Shown here: piece by piece, positions 61,582 to 64,000 of the stretch
How the letters are laid out: each line of letters begins with the position of its first letter
Numbering within the stretch: position 1 is the stretch's first letter
NCBI GenBank assembly: GCA_016717115.1
Contig: JADKGE010000006.1
Span: 1-64,000, forward strand
Source: Actinomycetota bacterium
GTDB taxonomy: Bacteria > Actinomycetota > Actinomycetes > S36-B12
Length of the DNA stretch: 64,000 nucleotides
Direction of reading: 5' to 3'
The notes under the pieces: model-generated
Told to the model about the DNA's origin: nothing
What the model saw: the letters and a program-made list of their open reading frames with translations, nothing else
Databases searched by the model: none
Made by a program: the position numbers and the translations under genes

Positions 61582-62414
61582 ATGACGACGTCCGACATTC
61601 GAGCCCTGGCCGACGTGCTCGCCCTGCACCCGCTCCTGCCGATGGCCTGGCGGGCGGCGTGGTCCGCCGGCCTGTTCCTGCGCGACGAGCGGCCGACCCG
61701 TCTCACGGTCGACACGAAGAGCAGTCCCACCGACGCGGTCACCGTCATGGACCGCACCGCGGAGACGATGATCGCTGCGGACCTGCTCGGAGCACGACCA
61801 GGCGACGGGCTGCTGGGCGAGGAGGGCGGCGAGCGCATCGGCACCTCCGGGGTCAGGTGGGTGGTGGACCCGTTGGACGGCACGGTCAACTACCTGTACG
61901 AGCTCCCCATGTGGGGCGTCTCGATCGCGGCCGAGGAGGGCGGGGTGGTCACCGTCGGCGTGGTCGTCGCCCCCGACTTCGGCGAGGGGTACATCGCCGT
62001 TCGGGGCGAGGGGTCTGGCGCGTGGTCGGCTCGTCGGCCGAGCGCCTGGAGGTGAGCCGATGCACGGAGCTGGGCAGCGCCCTGGTGATCACGGGCTTCG
62101 GGTATGACGCCGCCATGCGCAAGGCCCAGTCCGACGTGGTGTCCGGGCTCATCACCAGCATCCGGGACGTGCGGCGACTCGGGTCCGCCGTGGTGGACTT
62201 CTGCTGGCTCGCACGGGGGCGCGTCGACGCCTACTACGAGAAGGGCCTCAACGCCTGGGACTACTCCGCAGGAGCGCTCATCGCCCAGGAGGCTGGGGCG
62301 GTGGTCACAGGGCTCCGCGACGACGACATCTCCAACTTCTTCCTCGCGGCCGCCCCCGGGATAGCCGGGGAGCTGCGCCAGGAGTTGCAGGCCCTGCGAG
62401 CCGACGAGGTCTAG
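61582..62414 (+). CDS. Inositol monophosphatase family protein, one apparent frameshift
   Basis: The protein of about 277 residues has the metal-binding motifs SSPTDAVTVMDRTAE, LLGEEGGE and the WVVDPLDGTVNYLYELPMWG signature, and after the break the C-terminal AYYEKGLNAWDYSAGALIAQ. The frame changes at the G-run 62010-62013: adding one G restores GEGVWRVVGSSAERLEV. The enzyme would dephosphorylate myo-inositol-1-phosphate or a related sugar phosphate. CAGGAT (61570-61575) ends six bases before the ATG. The stop overlaps that of the convergent ACT gene. Confidence 0.88.
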
Positions 62415-62818
62415 TCCGTCGGGCCGGCCGCAGCGTCCGAGCTGAGTCGCTGCAGCACGGCCATCGCATCGGCCACTCGGTCGACGGGCACGAGCAGGTG
62501 GTCGTGGAAGTAGCCCGCGAGCATGTTGCAGCTGATGCCGGCACCGGCCATCGCCCCGCTGACGGCCGCCGTCAGCCCGATCGCAGCCAGGGACGAGTGA
62601 AGGCGCAGCGTGATCCAGCCAGCGACGAAGTCGTAGGGCCAGCCGTGTTCGTCGGCCGTCGAGCGCTGCACCACGTACGTCACCGCCTCGTCCTCGCGGA
62701 CGATGGCGAACGTCTCGACGTCGACCGCCTCGGTCAGGGGCACGAAGACGAACTCACCGGCCCGCACCTCCGGGCGCAGGGCCGAGAGGAGGGCGCCGAG
62801 CTCCTGGGTGTCGTCCAT
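62411..62818 (-). CDS. ACT-domain-containing protein
   Basis: The 135-residue protein has two ACT-like halves: EFVFVPLTEAVDVETFAIVR (about 30-60) and LHSSLAAIGLTAAVSGAMAG with CNMLAGYFHDHLLVPVDRVA (about 80-115). The pattern follows the DUF2241/ACT family described as amino-acid-binding regulatory proteins. GAGGAGG precedes the ATG at 62816-62818. It is the second gene behind the hexapeptide protein (gap 11 bases), and converges with the inositol phosphatase. Confidence 0.85.
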   Translation of the reverse strand: MDDTQELGALLSALRPEVRAGEFVFVPLTEAVDVETFAIVREDEAVTYVVQRSTADEHGWPYDFVAGWITLRLHSSLAAIGLTAAVSGAMAGAGISCNMLAGYFHDHLLVPVDRVADAMAVLQRLSSDAAAGPTD

Positions 62819-62829
62819 GCCTGCCTCCT

Positions 62830-63348
62830 CTAGTCGAGGCGCCTGAGCTCGGCCGCGTACAGGTGCACGTTGCCGACGTAGATCTCGACCGCATCGGCGA
62901 AGGCGTCGTCCGCAACCATGTCCGGCGTGACGACGGCCGGGACCCCCAGGGCGCGGGCGTGGCGCGGCACGACCTTGTCGTTTCCGACCAGCGCGCCGGC
63001 GCCCACCATCGCGTGGGGTCCGACCACCGCCCGGTGCAGGACGATGGAGCCCGAGCCCACCAGCGAGTCGTCGAGGATCGTGCAGCCCTCGAGGTGGGCG
63101 TTGTGACCTATGACACACCGGTCACCGATGACGGTGTCCAACGTTCTCGTGCAATGCACGACGGTGCCGTCCTGGATCGACGTCCGAGCCCCCACCATGA
63201 CGGCGCCGTGGTCGCCGCGCAGGACCGCGGTGGGCCACACGCTCGACTCGGGGCCGATCCGCACGTCGCCGATGACGACCGCGTCGGGGTGCACGAAGGC
63301 GGAGGGATCGATTGTCGGTCGCCTGTCCCCGAGGGAGTAGATGGGCAT
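62830..63348 (-). CDS. Gamma-carbonic anhydrase-like hexapeptide-repeat protein
   Basis: The 172-residue left-handed beta-helix protein has the gamma-CA-like pattern PTIDPSAFVHPDAVVIGDVR, SSVWPTAVLRGDHGAVMVGA, VVHCTRTLDTVIGDRCVIGHN and GHNAHLEGCTILDD, with His residues at the metal positions (VVHC, GHNAHLEG). Such proteins bind zinc or iron; some are carbonic anhydrases, others assembly factors. The catalytic Glu pair of Cam is not evident. AGGAG precedes the ATG at 63346-63348. A longer reading is antisense to upstream sequence and was dropped. Confidence 0.87.
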   Translation of the reverse strand: MPIYSLGDRRPTIDPSAFVHPDAVVIGDVRIGPESSVWPTAVLRGDHGAVMVGARTSIQDGTVVHCTRTLDTVIGDRCVIGHNAHLEGCTILDDSLVGSGSIVLHRAVVGPHAMVGAGALVGNDKVVPRHARALGVPAVVTPDMVADDAFADAVEIYVGNVHLYAAELRRLD

Positions 63349-63391
63349 GGGCCGCTCCTGCCGACGAGGGCCGGTGCAGGGCCCGTCCGTA

Positions 63392-63407
63392 CGTGTCGTG
63401 CGACACG
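63392..63407. promoter_or_regulatory. Perfect 16-bp palindrome in the divergent region
   Basis: CGTGTCG (63392-63398) and CGACACG (63401-63407) form arms with a 2-base centre, between the hexapeptide gene and the DUF4193 gene. It could be an operator for either; I do not recognise the regulator. A GGCACAATTC element resembling the sigA -10 region lies about 40 bases downstream at 63446-63455. The 213-base region has no other evident feature. Confidence 0.4.
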
Positions 63408-63561
63408 CAGTCCCTACCCTGCCACGTTGGCGAATGCGGCATGAGGCACAATTCGCGCGGCGCAGGAACTCTGCGGGAATGATTCCTCGAGGGAGGACGT
63501 TTCCGGGGCGTGCACGGTACAGAGTTCGGCTTCTTGGAATGGACGACGAAGGGCGAGTTAC

Positions 63562-63858
63562 ATGGCAACCGACTACGACGCACCTCGCAAGACCGACGAG
63601 GAGCTCGCAGAGGACAGCCTCGAGGAGCTGAAGGCCCGCCGGGCCGATAAGGCGTCGTCCGCCGTCGACGTCGACGAGGCCGAGCTGGCGGAGAGCCTTG
63701 AGCTCCCCGGTGCCGACCTGTCCGACGAGAGCCTCACCGTGCGAGTCCTGCCGCGGCAGTCCGACGAGTTCACCTGTGTGTCGTGCTTCCTCGTGCAGCA
63801 CCGCAGCCAGCTCGATCACGAGGGCAAGAACGGCCCGATCTGCAAGGAATGCGCCTAG
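63562..63858 (+). CDS. DUF4193 zinc-ribbon protein
   Basis: The 98-residue acidic protein begins MATDYDAPRKTDEELAEDSL and ends with a zinc ribbon: CVSC (Cys at about residues 75 and 78) and CKEC at the C-terminus. It matches DUF4193, an actinobacterial family close to the sigma/sepH region, sometimes linked to RNA polymerase-binding small proteins, though this is unproved. A GAAGGGCGAG element lies before the ATG. Confidence 0.9.
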   Translation: MATDYDAPRKTDEELAEDSLEELKARRADKASSAVDVDEAELAESLELPGADLSDESLTVRVLPRQSDEFTCVSCFLVQHRSQLDHEGKNGPICKECA

Positions 63859-63870
63859 GCGCCCAGACGG

Positions 63871-64000
63871 TCAGTCGACCGGCTTCTCGCCGATCATGTT
63901 GACCATCCGGTAGACGACCACTTCCGCGACCGCTGCACTGGTCGTGATGAGGGCCGTCCACATGATGGCGCGCATGAAGGAGACCTGAGGTCGCGCGCCT
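63871..64000 (-). CDS. C-terminal end of a membrane-associated protein (DUF4235-like)
   Basis: The minus strand is open from the window edge to a TGA at 63871-63873. The 42 visible residues are GARPQVSFMRAIMWTALITT, then SAAVAEVVVYRMVNMIGEKP and VD. The hydrophobic helix with MWTALITTSAAVAEVV suggests a C-terminal membrane span, as in DUF4235 proteins found near DUF4193. The start lies outside the window, so this is a tentative call. Confidence 0.5.
   Translation of the reverse strand, partial: GARPQVSFMRAIMWTALITTSAAVAEVVVYRMVNMIGEKPVD

Overview
The window is about 64 kb of high-GC actinobacterial chromosome. The evidence is the SigA/HrdB-type sigma factor beside a DUF7455 protein and a GyrB/ParE-type topoisomerase subunit, plus SepH, DUF4192, DUF4193, DUF5998, a SAM-IV-type riboswitch, FprA and a pterin dehydratase fusion. 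I see no rRNA, tRNA, CRISPR array, prophage or complete insertion sequence. I cannot name the family or genus from the sequence.

Left part (1-16 kb): mixed housekeeping and accessory genes. These are a DinB-like tail, HNH protein, methyltransferase, SHOCT/DUF6325 pair, amidase, FAH-fold hydratase, cation diffusion facilitator, GntR regulator, a 1090-residue PAS/GGDEF protein built from a triplicated module, a YbaK-type deacylase, the cysK-cysE cysteine pair and an AspT-type exchanger. At 14.9-16.35 kb lies a decayed catabolic locus with three broken genes: a diol-dehydratase-reactivase-like ATPase, a GntR regulator lacking its DNA-binding half, and a P1/DmpA peptidase.

Middle part (16-34.5 kb): a nitroreductase behind two matched 18-bp inverted repeats, an AIM24-like protein, a zinc alcohol dehydrogenase, pyruvate:ferredoxin oxidoreductase (one apparent frameshift) with a dihydroorotate-dehydrogenase-like partner, a secreted Ig-repeat protein, aldo-keto reductase, lipoprotein, a TipA-like MerR regulator with a textbook self-operator, Tag glycosylase, several membrane and small proteins, a Gre-like factor that seems to lack the catalytic tip, and DUF4192.

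Right part (34.5-64 kb): methionine genes metY-metX behind a compound leader (promoter, SAM-IV-type riboswitch, Cys-rich leader peptide, hairpins). After these comes a block whose order resembles the hrdB region of Streptomyces as I remember it: sigA, DUF7455, parE, then parC, pseudouridine genes, a GNAT/acyl-CoA synthetase fusion, DUF5998, phosphatase, thymidine kinase, sepH and DUF4193. Inserted in this block at 43.5-48.8 kb is a beta-carbonic anhydrase, a tautomerase, a two-gene split PEP-synthase system resembling phenylphosphate synthase, and fprA.

A window-wide pattern stands out. At least 19 genes have a -10-like hexamer (A at position 2, T at position 6) ending exactly six bases before the ATG/GTG. 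This implies transcription starts at the start codon, so leaderless mRNAs are common here. Genes inside operons instead use Shine-Dalgarno sequences or overlapping GTGA/ATGA stop-start pairs.
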